The notes under the pieces were generated by a model. That model had not been told where the DNA came from. It ran no database searches and saw only the letters and a program-made list of their open reading frames with translations. A program made the position numbers and the translations under genes. Shown piece after piece: positions 44,762 to 54,954 of a stretch of 64,000 bases of DNA; position 1 is the first letter of the stretch; the number at the start of each line of letters is the position of its first letter. Where the stretch lies: assembly GCF_003048595.2 (NCBI RefSeq), contig NZ_CP049270.1:806001-870000 (forward strand). The letters run 5' to 3'. The stretch comes from Campylobacter concisus. Its GTDB lineage: Bacteria; Campylobacterota; Campylobacteria; Campylobacterales; Campylobacteraceae.

Positions 44762-46300
44762 ATGAATAAAAAAAACAATAGTTCAATCTTAAGTTTTATT
44801 GAAAATTTTGGTAATAAATTACCAAATCCAACTATGCTTTTTATCTATCTTTCGATTATTACGATAATAATATCGTTTGTATTAGAAAAGATGGACATTG
44901 GTGTAAGCTATCAGGCTATCAAAGACGGACAAATATCACAGCTTAATGCAAATGTTATAAATTTGCTTTCTGCTGATAGTCTTAGATCTTTTGTTTCGTC
45001 TGTGCTTAAAAATTTTACTAGTTTTTATCCTTTGGGAGTAGTCTTTGCAATTATTCTAGGTATTGGTATTGCAGACAAGTCTGGACTTTTATCAGCACTT
45101 ATGACAAAGATTGCCTTAAAATCTTCCAAAATATGGGTAACTCCAATCGTTATTTTTCTTGGCGTAATGTCAAATGTTGCTTCCTCAGTTGGCTATGTTG
45201 TACTAATCCCGCTTGGAGCTATTTTATTTGCTGGATTTGGTCGCCATCCAATTGCTGGACTAGCTGCTGTTTTTGCTGGTGTTAGCGGTGGCTGGTCGGC
45301 AAATTTATTAATCGGTACAAATGACCCTATGTTTGCGGCATTTTCTATGCAAGCAGCTAGCGTGTTAAATCCAGATTATGTAGTGTTAGCAACTGCAAAT
45401 TGGTACTTTATGATCGCTTCGACATTTTTGATCGTATTTGTTGGCTGGTTTGTAACAGATAAAATCGTAGAGCCTAGGCTTGGTAAATTTGATTTTTTAG
45501 GTGATTTTAGTCTAAAAGAGCATAGCGAGATAAGTGCAGAGCAAAAACGTGGCTTAAAATTTTCACTAATAGCGTTGATTGTTTTTGTGATTTTACTGCT
45601 TGTGGCTATTTTACCTTCAGGCTCTTTATTTGGAGCAAAAGGCAATGAAAGCTTTATGAAATCTACTTTTATGCATTCTATTGTTGTTTTTATGATGTTG
45701 CTTTTTATAGTGGTAGGTGTAGCTTACGGTGTAGGTGCTAGGACTATAAAAAGTAGTAATGACGCCATAAAATTTATGGAACAATCTATCTCTGAGCTAT
45801 CAGGATTTTTGGTTTTGATATTTTTTGCAGCCCAATTTACATATCTTTTTAATACCTCAAATATTGGGCTAGTGCTTTCTATAAAAGGTTCTATTTTTCT
45901 AAAAGAGATTGGATTAACCGGACTTAGCCTTATTATAGTTTTTATTTTCTTGATCGCTTTTATAAATTTATTTATAGCTGTTGATTCTGCAAAGTGGGCG
46001 ATGATGGCTCCGATTTTTGTACCAATGTTTATGAATCTTGGACTCTCGCCAGAGCTTACACAGGCTGCTTTTAGAATAGGCGACTCTACTACAAATATCA
46101 TAACGCCTTTGATGCCGTTTTTTGTTTTGATAGTAGCTTTTATGCAAAAATACAATAAAGAGTTAAAAATCGGATCAGTTGTTTCTATTATGCTTCCTTA
46201 TACGGTTGCATTTTTAATTTCTTGGACAGCGCTAATGTCATTTTGGTACATTTTTGATCTACCACTAGGACCTGGTGCAGTTATACACTATGTAAAGTAA
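44762..46300 (+). CDS. AbgT-family transporter
   Basis: Inner-membrane carrier of 512 residues with about eleven hydrophobic helices. NKLPNPTMLFIYLSIITIIISF, FYPLGVVFAIILGIGIADKSGLLSALM, SNVASSVGYVVLIPLGAILFAGFGRHPIAGLAAVFAGVSGG and GDSTTNIITPLMPFFVL are conserved blocks of the family. Members carry p-aminobenzoyl-glutamate in, or export folate-pathway drugs such as sulphonamides. Which applies cannot be read from the sequence. No abgA/abgB hydrolase gene is near. Confidence 0.88.
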   Translation: MNKKNNSSILSFIENFGNKLPNPTMLFIYLSIITIIISFVLEKMDIGVSYQAIKDGQISQLNANVINLLSADSLRSFVSSVLKNFTSFYPLGVVFAIILGIGIADKSGLLSALMTKIALKSSKIWVTPIVIFLGVMSNVASSVGYVVLIPLGAILFAGFGRHPIAGLAAVFAGVSGGWSANLLIGTNDPMFAAFSMQAASVLNPDYVVLATANWYFMIASTFLIVFVGWFVTDKIVEPRLGKFDFLGDFSLKEHSEISAEQKRGLKFSLIALIVFVILLLVAILPSGSLFGAKGNESFMKSTFMHSIVVFMMLLFIVVGVAYGVGARTIKSSNDAIKFMEQSISELSGFLVLIFFAAQFTYLFNTSNIGLVLSIKGSIFLKEIGLTGLSLIIVFIFLIAFINLFIAVDSAKWAMMAPIFVPMFMNLGLSPELTQAAFRIGDSTTNIITPLMPFFVLIVAFMQKYNKELKIGSVVSIMLPYTVAFLISWTALMSFWYIFDLPLGPGAVIHYVK

Positions 46301-46318
46301 AATTTTAAAAGGAAAGCA

Positions 46319-47179
46319 ATGACATTTTCACAAATAATATTAACCCTTCAAAACTATTGGCAAGAGCAAGGTTGTGTTATACTTCAGCCATACGATATGC
46401 CTGCGGGCGCGGGCACTTATCATCAGGCGACATTTTTAAGAAGCCTTGGACCAAAGCCGTGGGCTACTGCATACGTTGCCCCATCTCGCCGCCCGACTGA
46501 TGGTAGATACGGTGAAAACCCAAACCGCCTAGGAGCTTATTATCAGTTTCAGGTGCTTATAAAACCAAGCCCAGAAAACATACAAGAGCTTTATCTAAAA
46601 AGCCTTGAAAAGCTCGGGTTAAATTTGAAAAATCACGACATTCGTTTCGTCGAGGATAACTGGGAGAGCCCGACTCTGGGCGCTTGGGGGTTAGGCTGGG
46701 AGGTCTGGCTAGATGGTATGGAAGTGACGCAGTTTACCTATTTTCAGCAAGTAGGTGGCATCGCATGCGAGTTGATCTCTGGCGAGATAACATACGGGCT
46801 TGAGCGTTTAGCTATGTATCTACAAGATGTAAATAGTGTTTATGACATCGCTTGGGACGATAGGGGTGGCAATATCGTAACCTACGCCGACGTTCACAAA
46901 CAAGGTGAGTACGAGTGGAGTAAATATAACTTTGAAGTAGCAAATGTTGATATGCTTTTTAACCAGTTTGAAAATGCATTTGGCGAGTGTAAGCGTTGCT
47001 TGGAGGCTAAAATTTCACTGCCTGCGTATGATTACTGCATGCTTGCAGCTCATACATTTAACGTCCTTGATGCGCGTGGAGCGATTAGTGTTACGCAAAG
47101 ACAAGACTACATCCTAAAAATTCGAGAGCTTGCAAAAGAGTGTGCACTAACCTATAAAGAAAGCCTAGAGCAAAAGTAA
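46319..47179 (+). CDS. glyQ: glycyl-tRNA synthetase alpha chain
   Basis: Catalytic alpha subunit of the alpha2beta2 glycyl-tRNA synthetase. The 286 residues show [43 protein letters not shown] at the start, [19 protein letters not shown], and [34 protein letters not shown]. Family-typical length. The beta-chain gene glyS is not in the window, so the two subunits are encoded apart, as in other Campylobacter. Confidence 0.98.
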   Translation: MTFSQIILTLQNYWQEQGCVILQPYDMPAGAGTYHQATFLRSLGPKPWATAYVAPSRRPTDGRYGENPNRLGAYYQFQVLIKPSPENIQELYLKSLEKLGLNLKNHDIRFVEDNWESPTLGAWGLGWEVWLDGMEVTQFTYFQQVGGIACELISGEITYGLERLAMYLQDVNSVYDIAWDDRGGNIVTYADVHKQGEYEWSKYNFEVANVDMLFNQFENAFGECKRCLEAKISLPAYDYCMLAAHTFNVLDARGAISVTQRQDYILKIRELAKECALTYKESLEQK

Positions 47180-47185
47180 AATTTT

Positions 47186-47908
47186 ATGAAAATAGCTGAA
47201 ATTTATAAAATTTTAGATGAAATTTGCCCATTTGCGAGCCAAGAGTCTTGGGACAATAGTGGCCTACAAGTTGGCTCATTTGATAGCGAATTTGAGCGAA
47301 TTTATCTAAGTCTTGATTTAGATGGCAAACTTTTGCAAAATGTCTTGCCAAATTCGCTTATTATCACTCACCATCCACTCATTTTTAAAGGGCTAAAAAG
47401 CCTAGACTACAGCCTTTATCCAAGCTCACTCATAAGAGAGATGATGATAAAAAATATCTCGCTCATCTCGCTTCATACAAACGCTGACCTTGTATTTTTA
47501 AATGAAAAATTTGTAACGCAGGTTTTGGGGCTTGAAATTTTAAGCAAAGAGGGCTTTTTGATCTACGCTGATGTGAAGATGAAATTTAGCGAGCTTTGTG
47601 AATTTGTAAAAGAAAAACTTGGTCTAGAAAATTTAAGAGTGGTTCATGCAAAAGATGAAATTTCTAAAATTTGTATCTGCACTGGAAGTGGCGGAGATCT
47701 CATCCAAGATGTAAAAGCAGACGTCTTTTTAACGGGTGATCTAAAATATCACCAAGCTCTTTATGCAAAGGAAAATGGGCTAAATTTAATCGATATAAAT
47801 CACTATGAAAGTGAACGTTATTTTGGCGATTTTTTAGCAAAATATTTGCAAAATCTGAAAATTGAAGTTATAATACGCAATTCTAAAAATCCATTTACAT
47901 ATTGCTAA
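47186..47908 (+). CDS. Nif3/YbgI-like dinuclear-metal protein
   Basis: Protein of 240 residues with the GTP cyclohydrolase I type 2/NIF3 fold. Metal motifs THHPLIFKGLKSLD near 53-66 and LHTNAD near 92-97, and the C-terminal DINHYESERYFGDFL. The start ICPFASQESWDNSGLQVG is characteristic. The function is uncertain in the whole family; suggestions include metal handling or GTP-related hydrolysis. It follows glyQ after six bases. Confidence 0.9.
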   Translation: MKIAEIYKILDEICPFASQESWDNSGLQVGSFDSEFERIYLSLDLDGKLLQNVLPNSLIITHHPLIFKGLKSLDYSLYPSSLIREMMIKNISLISLHTNADLVFLNEKFVTQVLGLEILSKEGFLIYADVKMKFSELCEFVKEKLGLENLRVVHAKDEISKICICTGSGGDLIQDVKADVFLTGDLKYHQALYAKENGLNLIDINHYESERYFGDFLAKYLQNLKIEVIIRNSKNPFTYC

Positions 47909-47925
47909 CAAAAAAAGGAAACATT

Positions 47926-48633
47926 ATGAATAAATACTTACAACAATTAGTTGAATTATCTGATCTTGATAAACAAATAGATGGCTTTATACCACGCATT
48001 CAAGACATAGAAAAGGCTTATAAAAATATAGAAGAAGAGTGCGAAACCATAGTGGTTAATATAGAAAGACTAGATGAAGAGGTAAGCGACTTAAAGTCTC
48101 AAAAATCAGGCACAAATGCTCATATTGCCGAGTTTAGTGCAAAGATAAAAGATGTAGCTAAAAAAAGCTCAAGTGCAAAAAGCGAAAAGGAGATAAAAGC
48201 TCTAAGTCTTGAAGAAGATATTGCAAAAGAGCAACTTGAGGCTGCAAATGAGGAGATCGCTAGACTTGAGAAACTAATAGATAGTAAAAATAGTCAAAAA
48301 GATGAGCTTGGTTCAAAAAAAGCTGAACTTGAAGAGAATTTAAAAAATATAAAAAGCAAAACTTCATCTGAGCTTGAAAATATCGAAAAAGAACGTAAAG
48401 AAGTTTATGCTAAAAAAGACAAGCTTATCGCCACTATGAATCAAAAAATTCTCGCATTTTATGAAAAAATTAGAAAATGGGCTCATAACACAGCCGTTGT
48501 TCCTGTAAAAAAACAAGCTTGTTATGGTTGTTTTATGCAGATAAATGACAAAACTTTCTCTGCTGTTATCAAGGGCGAAGATATCGTTACATGTCCGCAT
48601 TGTGGCAGAATTTTATACAAACAAGAGCAATAA
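47926..48633 (+). CDS. C4-type zinc-ribbon coiled-coil protein
   Basis: Protein of 235 residues: a long coiled coil (about 5-185, rich in Leu, Lys and Glu) followed by a zinc ribbon CYGC ... CPHCGR near 201-229. The arrangement matches the C4-zinc-ribbon family including H. pylori HP0958 (FlgZ), which binds flagellin mRNA and sigma-54 (RpoN) and is needed for flagella. A similar role is possible. ATG 47926 is chosen because AAAAGGAA lies upstream. Confidence 0.85.
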   Translation: MNKYLQQLVELSDLDKQIDGFIPRIQDIEKAYKNIEEECETIVVNIERLDEEVSDLKSQKSGTNAHIAEFSAKIKDVAKKSSSAKSEKEIKALSLEEDIAKEQLEAANEEIARLEKLIDSKNSQKDELGSKKAELEENLKNIKSKTSSELENIEKERKEVYAKKDKLIATMNQKILAFYEKIRKWAHNTAVVPVKKQACYGCFMQINDKTFSAVIKGEDIVTCPHCGRILYKQEQ

Positions 48634-48641
48634 CACATTTC

Positions 48642-49778
48642 GTGATAATAATATATTACTTTCTAGCCTCAATACTCTATCTATTTGGGGCTATCTTTTT
48701 ATTTTTTTTAAGTTTTAAAAAAAAGTATCATAAGTCGATTCCGGCACGTTTTTTTCTATTTAATAATCCTAAATTTCAAGATGCAGATGTACATTTTCAC
48801 GCTTGCTCATTTGGCGAGGTGCAAGCACTCAAACCTTTGATACAAAAATTTGATAGTAAAGCCATAAGTGTGGTGACAAATACAGGCTTTGAAGCGGCAA
48901 GTAAAATTTGCTCTAACACGAGATTTTTGCCATTTGAAATTTTTTTGCCATTTTGGCTAAAAAAGAGCAAAATTTTAGTTATTTTTGAGGCTGAGCTTTG
49001 GCTTATGCTAGTTTTCATGGCAAAGCTAAAAGGCAGCCGCGTGATCCTCATAAACGCTAGAATTTCAGATAGAAGTTACAAAAGCTACTTGAAATTTGGC
49101 TTTTTTTATAGATATCTTTTTAAATTTATAGATAAGATTTACGCCCAAAGCGAGCTTGATAAAGAGCGGCTAAAGTCGCTTGGAGCAGGCGAAATAGCGG
49201 TTGCTGGCAACATAAAAGCTGCGTTTTTGCCAAGTGTGAGTAGAGTTTATGAAAAGCCAAAAGCTAGAGTGATCGTGCTAGCAAGTACTCACGCTGGCGA
49301 AGAAGAGATGATTTTAGAAAATTTAAATTTAAAAGAAAACGATCTTTTAATTATCGCACCACGCCATCCTGAGAGGTTTGCAGAGGTGGAAAAGCTAGCG
49401 AGCGATTACGCTAAAAAGCATGATTTTAGCTTTGCTAAATTTAGCCAAATGCATAAATTTGAAGCTAAAGTAAATTTACTTGATACTTTAGGCGAACTTG
49501 TAAATGTCTATACTATTAGCGACATAGTCGTGCTTGGAGGCAGTTTTGTGCCAAATATCGGCGGGCATAATCCAATCGAGTGCGCGCAATTTAACCCAGT
49601 GGTAATTAGTGGTGAGTTTATATTTAACCAAAAGGCGCTATTTAGCCTAGTTGAAAACATCTATATCGCAAAGGCTAGCGAGATAGACGGCATAATAGAT
49701 AGTGGTGCTAAGAAGAGTAAGATCGCCGTGCAAGCAAGCGCTGATGCGATTATAGAAGATATAAGGAGCACTTTATGA
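48642..49778 (+). CDS. waaA: Kdo transferase
   Basis: Attaches Kdo to lipid A precursor at the inner face of the inner membrane. The 378 residues start with a membrane helix (MIIIYYFLASILYLFGAIFLFFLSF). HFHACSFGEVQALKPLI, then VIVLASTHAGEEEMIL, LIIAPRHPERFAEV and VLGGSFVPNIGGHNPIE are GT-30 landmarks. GTG 48642 is preferred because the upstream frame overlaps the Zn-ribbon gene; the ribosome site is weak. T8 and A8 runs lie near its start (48712-48724). The gene supplies the step before the heptoses made by 318-3774. Confidence 0.93.
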   Translation: MIIIYYFLASILYLFGAIFLFFLSFKKKYHKSIPARFFLFNNPKFQDADVHFHACSFGEVQALKPLIQKFDSKAISVVTNTGFEAASKICSNTRFLPFEIFLPFWLKKSKILVIFEAELWLMLVFMAKLKGSRVILINARISDRSYKSYLKFGFFYRYLFKFIDKIYAQSELDKERLKSLGAGEIAVAGNIKAAFLPSVSRVYEKPKARVIVLASTHAGEEEMILENLNLKENDLLIIAPRHPERFAEVEKLASDYAKKHDFSFAKFSQMHKFEAKVNLLDTLGELVNVYTISDIVVLGGSFVPNIGGHNPIECAQFNPVVISGEFIFNQKALFSLVENIYIAKASEIDGIIDSGAKKSKIAVQASADAIIEDIRSTL

Positions 49779-50533
49779 GTGAAGAAAAAGCGTATAAAAT
49801 TTTAGCCAAACAAAAAAATATCTCAAACAACGAGGCAAAGGAGCTTATCGACAGTGGGCTAGTCTATGCCAAGGGACAAAAGGTGATGATCGCTCGTGCG
49901 CTAATGAGCGAAAATACTAAATTTAACGTCGAAGAGATGCCAAGGCCAAGCGTTATCTTTGAAGATGAAAATTTAATAGCCATTAATAAGCCTGCTGCCA
50001 TAACTAGTGAAAAAATCAGTCAAATTTATAAATTTCCACTACTTCACAGACTCGATAAAGATACGAGCGGGGTGCTACTTCTTGTAAAAAATGACGAATT
50101 TGCGAACCTTGCCGTAAATGAGTTTAAAAAGATGAAGGTTGAGAAAATTTACGTGGCAGCAGTTAGGGGCATCATGAGCGAGGAAGTGGTCGTAAATGAG
50201 CCGATCTTAACGATAAAAAATAAAAATGGTGCCATTTCAAAGATATCAAAAGATGGCAAAGAGGCGATCAGTGAAATTTCACCTCTCATGGTTGTTGGCA
50301 AAAAAACGCTGGTAAAAGTTGCCATAAAAACAGGCAGAACGCACCAGATAAGAGTACATTTGGCTAGTTTAAATTTACCTATCGTTGGTGATGAGAAGTA
50401 CGGCAAAAATAGGGCAAATAGAATGTTTTTGCATGCCTATTCTATCTCTCTTTTAAACTATAAATTTAAAGCGCCGATTCCAAAAGAATTTAACTCCCTT
50501 GGATTTGAGCTATCTAATAAATTTGAAATTTAA
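49775..50533 (+). CDS. RluA-family pseudouridine synthase
   Basis: RNA uridine-to-pseudouridine enzyme of 252 residues. An S4-like N-terminal part (ILAKQKNISNNEAKELIDSGLVYAKGQKV) is followed by the catalytic HRLDKDTSGVLLLVKN near 91-106 (Asp nucleophile) and TGRTHQIRVHLASLNLPIVGDEKYG. The target (rRNA or tRNA) cannot be told by eye. Four-base overlap with waaA. Confidence 0.88.
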   Translation: MSEEKAYKILAKQKNISNNEAKELIDSGLVYAKGQKVMIARALMSENTKFNVEEMPRPSVIFEDENLIAINKPAAITSEKISQIYKFPLLHRLDKDTSGVLLLVKNDEFANLAVNEFKKMKVEKIYVAAVRGIMSEEVVVNEPILTIKNKNGAISKISKDGKEAISEISPLMVVGKKTLVKVAIKTGRTHQIRVHLASLNLPIVGDEKYGKNRANRMFLHAYSISLLNYKFKAPIPKEFNSLGFELSNKFEI

Positions 50534-50556
50534 AGAGCAATAAAGAAATTATTTAG

Positions 50557-50562
50557 TAATAT
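50557..50562 (+). promoter_or_regulatory. -10 box of ffh
   Basis: TAATAT in the gap before the ffh GTG; AGAAAGG at about 50582-50589 is the ribosome site. Confidence 0.45.
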
Positions 50563-50595
50563 ACGCCCTTTAATAACAACTTAGAAAGGTGATTA

Positions 50596-51936
50596 GTGTT
50601 TGAACAAATTAGCGAGTCTTTTAGATTAGCCGTTAGCAAGATACGTTTTGTAGATGACGAAAAAGCTCTAAAAAACGCACTTGACGTGCTTAAAAAAGCT
50701 CTTTTAAAAGCTGATGTTCACCATAAAGTCACCAAAGATCTACTCGCATCTATCGAAAGCGAGCTAAAACAAACTGGCGTTGGTCAAAAGAATTTCTTAG
50801 ATGCGATCAAGTCAAATTTAACGACTATCTTAACAGCTCCTGGCAACCAAGGCTTTGTTTATGCGCCAGTTGCACCGACCATTGTTTTGATGGCTGGTTT
50901 GCAAGGTAGTGGTAAAACAACGACAACTATCAAGCTTGCAAGCTATCTAAAACTAAGAAAGAAAAAAGTTTTAGTTGCGGCTTGTGATTTGCAAAGATTA
51001 GCGGCAGTTGAGCAGCTAAGACAGCTCTGCGTTGCAAACGAGATCGATCTTTTTTATATAGAAAATGAAAACAACCCTATAAAAGTAGCAAAAGAGGCAT
51101 TAGAAAAAGCAAAAAGTGGTCTTTATGACGTGCTTTTAGTGGATACCGCTGGTCGTCTTGCGATCGATGAAAAGTTGATGCAAGAGATAAAAGATGTAAA
51201 AAATGCGATAAATCCGCATGAAATTTTCTACGTAGCTGACGCTATGAGTGGTCAAGACGCCGTAAAAACAGCTACAAGTTTTAATGAAATTTTGGGAATT
51301 TCTGGAGTTATCCTTTCTAAATTTGATTCTGACTCAAAGGGTGGCGTAGCTATTAGTATCGCAAAACAGCTAAATATCCCACTTAGATTTGTCGGTACTG
51401 GTGAAAAAGTTGCTGATATCGAGAGTTTTATACCAGACCGTATCGTAAGCCGTATAATGGGCGAGGGTGACTTAGCTACTTTGGTTGAGAAAACATCGAC
51501 TATTATAGATGAAAAAGAGGCAAAACGCCTAAATCAAAAGATAAAAAAAGGTCAGTTTAACTTTAATGACTTTTTAGATCAGATGGAGAGTGTTAAAAAG
51601 CTTGGCAGTATGAAGTCTTTAATGGGAATGATACCTGGACTTTCAAATATTGCAAATCAGATAAAAGATATAGACCTTGATAATTCAAAAGAAATTTTGC
51701 ACATTAAAGCTATGATAAACTCTATGACGCAAAAAGAGCGTGAAAATCCTGAACTTTTAAACAATAGCAGAAAAAGACGTTTAGCGGCTGGTTCTGGACT
51801 TTCTCAGATAGAGGTAAATCGATTTTTAAAGCAGTTTGAAAATGCCTCAAAACTTGCTAAGAAATTTTCAGGAAAAGGTGGAGCAAAAGGACTTGCAAAT
51901 ATGCTTTCTCAAGCAAATTTTAAAAGACCTGTTTGA
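50596..51936 (+). CDS. ffh: signal recognition particle protein Ffh
   Basis: GTPase that guides membrane proteins to FtsY and the translocon. The 446 residues have the N-domain, G-domain P-loop [16 protein letters not shown] near 97-112, [16 protein letters not shown], and a methionine-rich M domain ([23 protein letters not shown] and on) that binds 4.5S RNA. The start is GTG 50596. The stop overlaps an unused upstream frame of rpsP; rpsP itself begins at 52008. Confidence 0.97.
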   Translation: MFEQISESFRLAVSKIRFVDDEKALKNALDVLKKALLKADVHHKVTKDLLASIESELKQTGVGQKNFLDAIKSNLTTILTAPGNQGFVYAPVAPTIVLMAGLQGSGKTTTTIKLASYLKLRKKKVLVAACDLQRLAAVEQLRQLCVANEIDLFYIENENNPIKVAKEALEKAKSGLYDVLLVDTAGRLAIDEKLMQEIKDVKNAINPHEIFYVADAMSGQDAVKTATSFNEILGISGVILSKFDSDSKGGVAISIAKQLNIPLRFVGTGEKVADIESFIPDRIVSRIMGEGDLATLVEKTSTIIDEKEAKRLNQKIKKGQFNFNDFLDQMESVKKLGSMKSLMGMIPGLSNIANQIKDIDLDNSKEILHIKAMINSMTQKERENPELLNNSRKRRLAAGSGLSQIEVNRFLKQFENASKLAKKFSGKGGAKGLANMLSQANFKRPV

Positions 51937-52007
51937 TAAAAGGGTTTAAATTTGGATATTTGTTATCCAAATTTAAGCTTTATTTAAAAACAAGAGGAGA
52001 ATATAAT

Positions 52008-52235
52008 ATGGCAACAGTAGTAAGACTAACAAGAATGGGACGTAAGAAAAGACCTTTTTATCGTATAGTTGTTACAGATAGTAGAAAAAGACGTGATAGT
52101 GGCTGGATAGAAAGTATTGGCTATTACAACCCTATGGTTGAGCCAAATGTTATAAATTTCAACAAAGAGAGATTGGATTACTGGAAAAGCGTCGGTGCTA
52201 AACTTAGCGATAGAGTTGCACAAATTACAAAATAA
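52008..52235 (+). CDS. rpsP: 30S ribosomal protein S16
   Basis: Small-subunit protein of 75 residues: [58 protein letters not shown]. The start is the ATG preceded by GAGGAG at about 51994-51999. First of the rpsP-khpA-rimM-trmD-rplS group, tightly packed. Confidence 0.98.
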   Translation: MATVVRLTRMGRKKRPFYRIVVTDSRKRRDSGWIESIGYYNPMVEPNVINFNKERLDYWKSVGAKLSDRVAQITK

Positions 52236-52477
52236 TGGTTAAAAATTTTTTATACGAATATGCCAAGTTGATTGCTGATTTTCCTAATAAAGTAAGTGTT
52301 GATCGTCAGGAACTTGGTGAAAATTTTGCTGAGATAATTATAAGTGCCGATAAGGTTGATACAGGAAAACTTATCGGTAAAGATGGCAAAATGATAAACG
52401 CTATAAAGACCGTTATTATTGGTTGTAAAGCCAAAGATAATACAAGTTATAGAGTAACGGTAAAAGCTATTGAATAG
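52235..52477 (+). CDS. khpA: KH-domain RNA-binding protein
   Basis: Protein of 80 residues with a single KH domain; the GxxG loop is GKDG in LIGKDGKMINAIKTVI. KhpA proteins bind RNA and can work with KhpB in cell-shape or ribosome-linked control. It overlaps rpsP by one base and rimM by eight. Confidence 0.93.
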   Translation: MVKNFLYEYAKLIADFPNKVSVDRQELGENFAEIIISADKVDTGKLIGKDGKMINAIKTVIIGCKAKDNTSYRVTVKAIE

Positions 52478-53000
52478 TGATATTGTTGAAGTCGCTACCA
52501 TCGGAAGATGTGTTGGTTTAAAGGGCTACTTAAAGCTTCACAATAAGAGCGACTTCCCAGAACAGTTTAAAAAAGGTGCAACCTTTTTTGATAAAAACAA
52601 TGATCAGCTGACCATAAAAGACTACAATAGACAAAAAGAGCTGGTTTTATTTGAAAAATTTGATGACTTAGATCTTGCTAAAACGCTTGTAAATAGAACT
52701 ATATATACCACAAAAGAGCTCACTAGAAAAAACTGCAAATTAAAAAAAAATGAATTTTTTCAGTTTGATATTATTGGTTTAAAAGTTATAGAAAATGGTG
52801 AAATTTTGGGTATTGTAGAAGATATCCAAGATAATTTTGCAAATTCACTTTTATGCATAAAAACAGACGAAGAGCTTACCTTGGGTGGTAAACCAAAGAA
52901 TTTTTACATTCCATATTTAGAGCATTTTATTATAAGTGTAAATTTGAATAGTGAAGAGATTTTGGTAAAAGGTGCTAGAGACATTTTAGAAAATTCATGA
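52470..53000 (+). CDS. rimM: 16S rRNA processing protein RimM
   Basis: Ribosome-assembly factor for the 30S head, binding S19. The 176 residues start [35 protein letters not shown] (RimM N-domain) and have a PRC-barrel C-domain ([25 protein letters not shown], then [11 protein letters not shown]). The start is TTG 52470. An A9 run lies in the middle (52742-52750). Confidence 0.94.
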   Translation: MNSDIVEVATIGRCVGLKGYLKLHNKSDFPEQFKKGATFFDKNNDQLTIKDYNRQKELVLFEKFDDLDLAKTLVNRTIYTTKELTRKNCKLKKNEFFQFDIIGLKVIENGEILGIVEDIQDNFANSLLCIKTDEELTLGGKPKNFYIPYLEHFIISVNLNSEEILVKGARDILENS

Positions 53001-53689
53001 AATTTACATTTATTACGCTTTTTGAAAATTTAGTTAAACCTTATTTTTGTGATTCTATTTTAAAACGTGCGATTAATAATAAATTTATAGAAATTGATTT
53101 CATAAATCCAAGAAATTTTACTAACGATAAACACAATAAAGTTGATGATTATATGATCGGAGGTGGAGCAGGGCTTTTGATGTTTCCACAGCCTTTGGAT
53201 GAGTCGATCAAATTTCTAAAAGAAAAAGATAAAAATGTTCATGTGATATTTTTAACGCCAGCTGGTAAAAAATTTAATCAAAATGACGCAAAGAGGCTTT
53301 CTAAAAAAGATCACATTTGTTTTGTTTGCAGTAGATATGAAGGCCTTGATGAACGAGTTGTTGAGCTTTGGGCAGATGAAGTTTTTTGTATAGGTGATTT
53401 TGTTTTAACTGGTGGAGAGCTTCCTGCGCTTTGTATGAGCGATGCAATATCAAGAAATATACCTGGAGTTTTAGGAAACGATATAAGCCTTGAAGTTGAG
53501 AGTTTTGAGGATAATTTGCTTGAAGCCCCATCTTTTACAAAGCCTGATAATTTTAGATCAATCTTTGTGGTTTCAGAGTTTTTAAAGGGTAACCATGCTA
53601 AAATCCACACTTTAAAAAATAAGATGGCTCACTGCAAAACAAGGTTCTTTCGCCCTGATTTATATCAAAAGCTTAAGCCACATAAATAA
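52997..53689 (+). CDS. trmD: tRNA (guanine37-N1)-methyltransferase
   Basis: SAM-dependent m1G37 methyltransferase that prevents frameshifting. Trefoil-knot protein of 230 residues. [50 protein letters not shown] and [22 protein letters not shown] are the knot and SAM-site motifs. Four-base overlap with rimM. Confidence 0.97.
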   Translation: MKFTFITLFENLVKPYFCDSILKRAINNKFIEIDFINPRNFTNDKHNKVDDYMIGGGAGLLMFPQPLDESIKFLKEKDKNVHVIFLTPAGKKFNQNDAKRLSKKDHICFVCSRYEGLDERVVELWADEVFCIGDFVLTGGELPALCMSDAISRNIPGVLGNDISLEVESFEDNLLEAPSFTKPDNFRSIFVVSEFLKGNHAKIHTLKNKMAHCKTRFFRPDLYQKLKPHK

Positions 53690-53697
53690 GGAAAAAC

Positions 53698-54054
53698 ATG
53701 AGAAATAAATACATTGAAGCATTTGAAAATGCTCAAATTGCTAGTAAAAATATTCCTGACTTCCGTGCAGGAGATACATTACGCGTTGCTACTCGTATTC
53801 ACGAAGGCGATAAAACTAGAATTCAAAATTTTGAAGGTATTTGTATAGCTAGACGTGGTAGCGGTACCGGCGAAACATTTATCATTAGAAAAATTAGCGC
53901 TAATAGTGTTGGCGTTGAGAGAATTTTTCCAATCTTTAGTGACTCAATCGAAGAGATAAAAGTTCTTAGAAAAGGTCGTGTTAGAAGAGCTAAATTATTC
54001 TATCTACGTGACCTTCGTGGTAAAGCTGCTAAAATCCGCGAACTTAGAAAATAA
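53698..54054 (+). CDS. rplS: 50S ribosomal protein L19
   Basis: Large-subunit protein of 118 residues: [35 protein letters not shown], then [50 protein letters not shown]. Last gene of the rpsP group, followed by a strong terminator. Confidence 0.98.
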   Translation: MRNKYIEAFENAQIASKNIPDFRAGDTLRVATRIHEGDKTRIQNFEGICIARRGSGTGETFIIRKISANSVGVERIFPIFSDSIEEIKVLRKGRVRRAKLFYLRDLRGKAAKIRELRK

Positions 54055-54065
54055 TCTTACTATCT

Positions 54066-54090
54066 GTCCTGAAGTCTATTCAGGACTTTT
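54066..54090 (+). terminator. rho-independent terminator after rplS
   Basis: Perfect 8-bp stem GTCCTGAA/TTCAGGAC with a 5-base loop, then four T. The rest of the gap to 54255 is very AT-rich and holds no gene I can support. Confidence 0.85.
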
Positions 54091-54255
54091 AATCTTCTTT
54101 TTAAATTTAATTTTTTTAAATATTTTTTTGTTTTTTAATATTAAAAAAATCTATTTATTTTTATTGTTTTTGCCACTAGTCTATAAAAATTTAAAATATA
54201 TAAAAAATTTCTATATAAAGTTTCAGATACCTCATATACTAAATTTATTTATTTT

Positions 54256-54954
54256 CTACTTCTTCTTATTTGTATACCAAAATAAAAAAATAACACAACA
54301 AAGAATTACTCCAAACATTATTGATACAACTATTATAGTAGCATTTTTAGTTTCATTAAATGGCAGGCCTTGTGTATTCATACCAAAAAACCCAGTTATC
54401 AGATTTAGTGGTAGCATTACAGCCGATATCATTGTTAAAATGTAAATGTTTTGATTGATTTTGTCGTTTTTTATACTTTGTATAAATGTATAAATATCAT
54501 CGATTCTGCAGGCATATTCATTAGCCATTGTTCTAAAAACATTTGCCTCATGAGTACTATTTTTAAGCTCTTTTTTTAAATTTTGTTGCTCGCTTTGACA
54601 AATCGAAAGGGTTTCATAAAAATGAGATATCTTGTTTTGAAATTTTCTAATCTCGTATTTTAAAAAGTGGTGTCTTTTGATAAATTGATTAAAGTTTTTT
54701 CGACTAGCATAAATTTTTTCATACTCGTTTAGCTCTTCTTGATGCTCTAAAATTTTATTTGCATATTCATTACATAGTTTTTTAAGGGCCGCTTCAAACT
54801 CGTTTTTATCGCATTCGTGATCAAGATCTTCTTTATAAATCTTGCCATTTTTAAATAAAAATTTATAGCTTTGCTTTTGTGTGAAAGAAACAAGCAAAAT
54901 ATAGTCGTATTCATCGCCATAAAAATATCCACAAACTGAACTTTTATAGCTCAT
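54256..54954 (-). CDS. short CorA-like metal ion transporter
   Basis: CorA-superfamily protein of 232 residues, shorter than the usual ~315. A cytoplasmic helical part (long helices about 60-165) is followed by two C-terminal membrane helices with the pore signature GMNTQGLPF near 195-203 (the GMN of CorA). The N-terminal half of the usual alpha/beta domain is reduced to a small fold. The ion (magnesium, cobalt, zinc) is unknown. It overlaps tgt by 11 bases. Confidence 0.8.
   Translation of the reverse strand: MSYKSSVCGYFYGDEYDYILLVSFTQKQSYKFLFKNGKIYKEDLDHECDKNEFEAALKKLCNEYANKILEHQEELNEYEKIYASRKNFNQFIKRHHFLKYEIRKFQNKISHFYETLSICQSEQQNLKKELKNSTHEANVFRTMANEYACRIDDIYTFIQSIKNDKINQNIYILTMISAVMLPLNLITGFFGMNTQGLPFNETKNATIIVVSIMFGVILCCVIFLFWYTNKKK

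Noticed and set aside
51933-52007. 25-residue N-terminal extension of S16
   Set aside because: S16 starts at the ATG after GAGGAG; the extension is not ribosomal-protein-like.
53978-54445. 155-residue plus-strand frame after rplS
   Set aside because: It overlaps the rplS end, reads through a strong terminator and into the antisense of the CorA-like gene; no ribosome site, composition is simply AT-rich.
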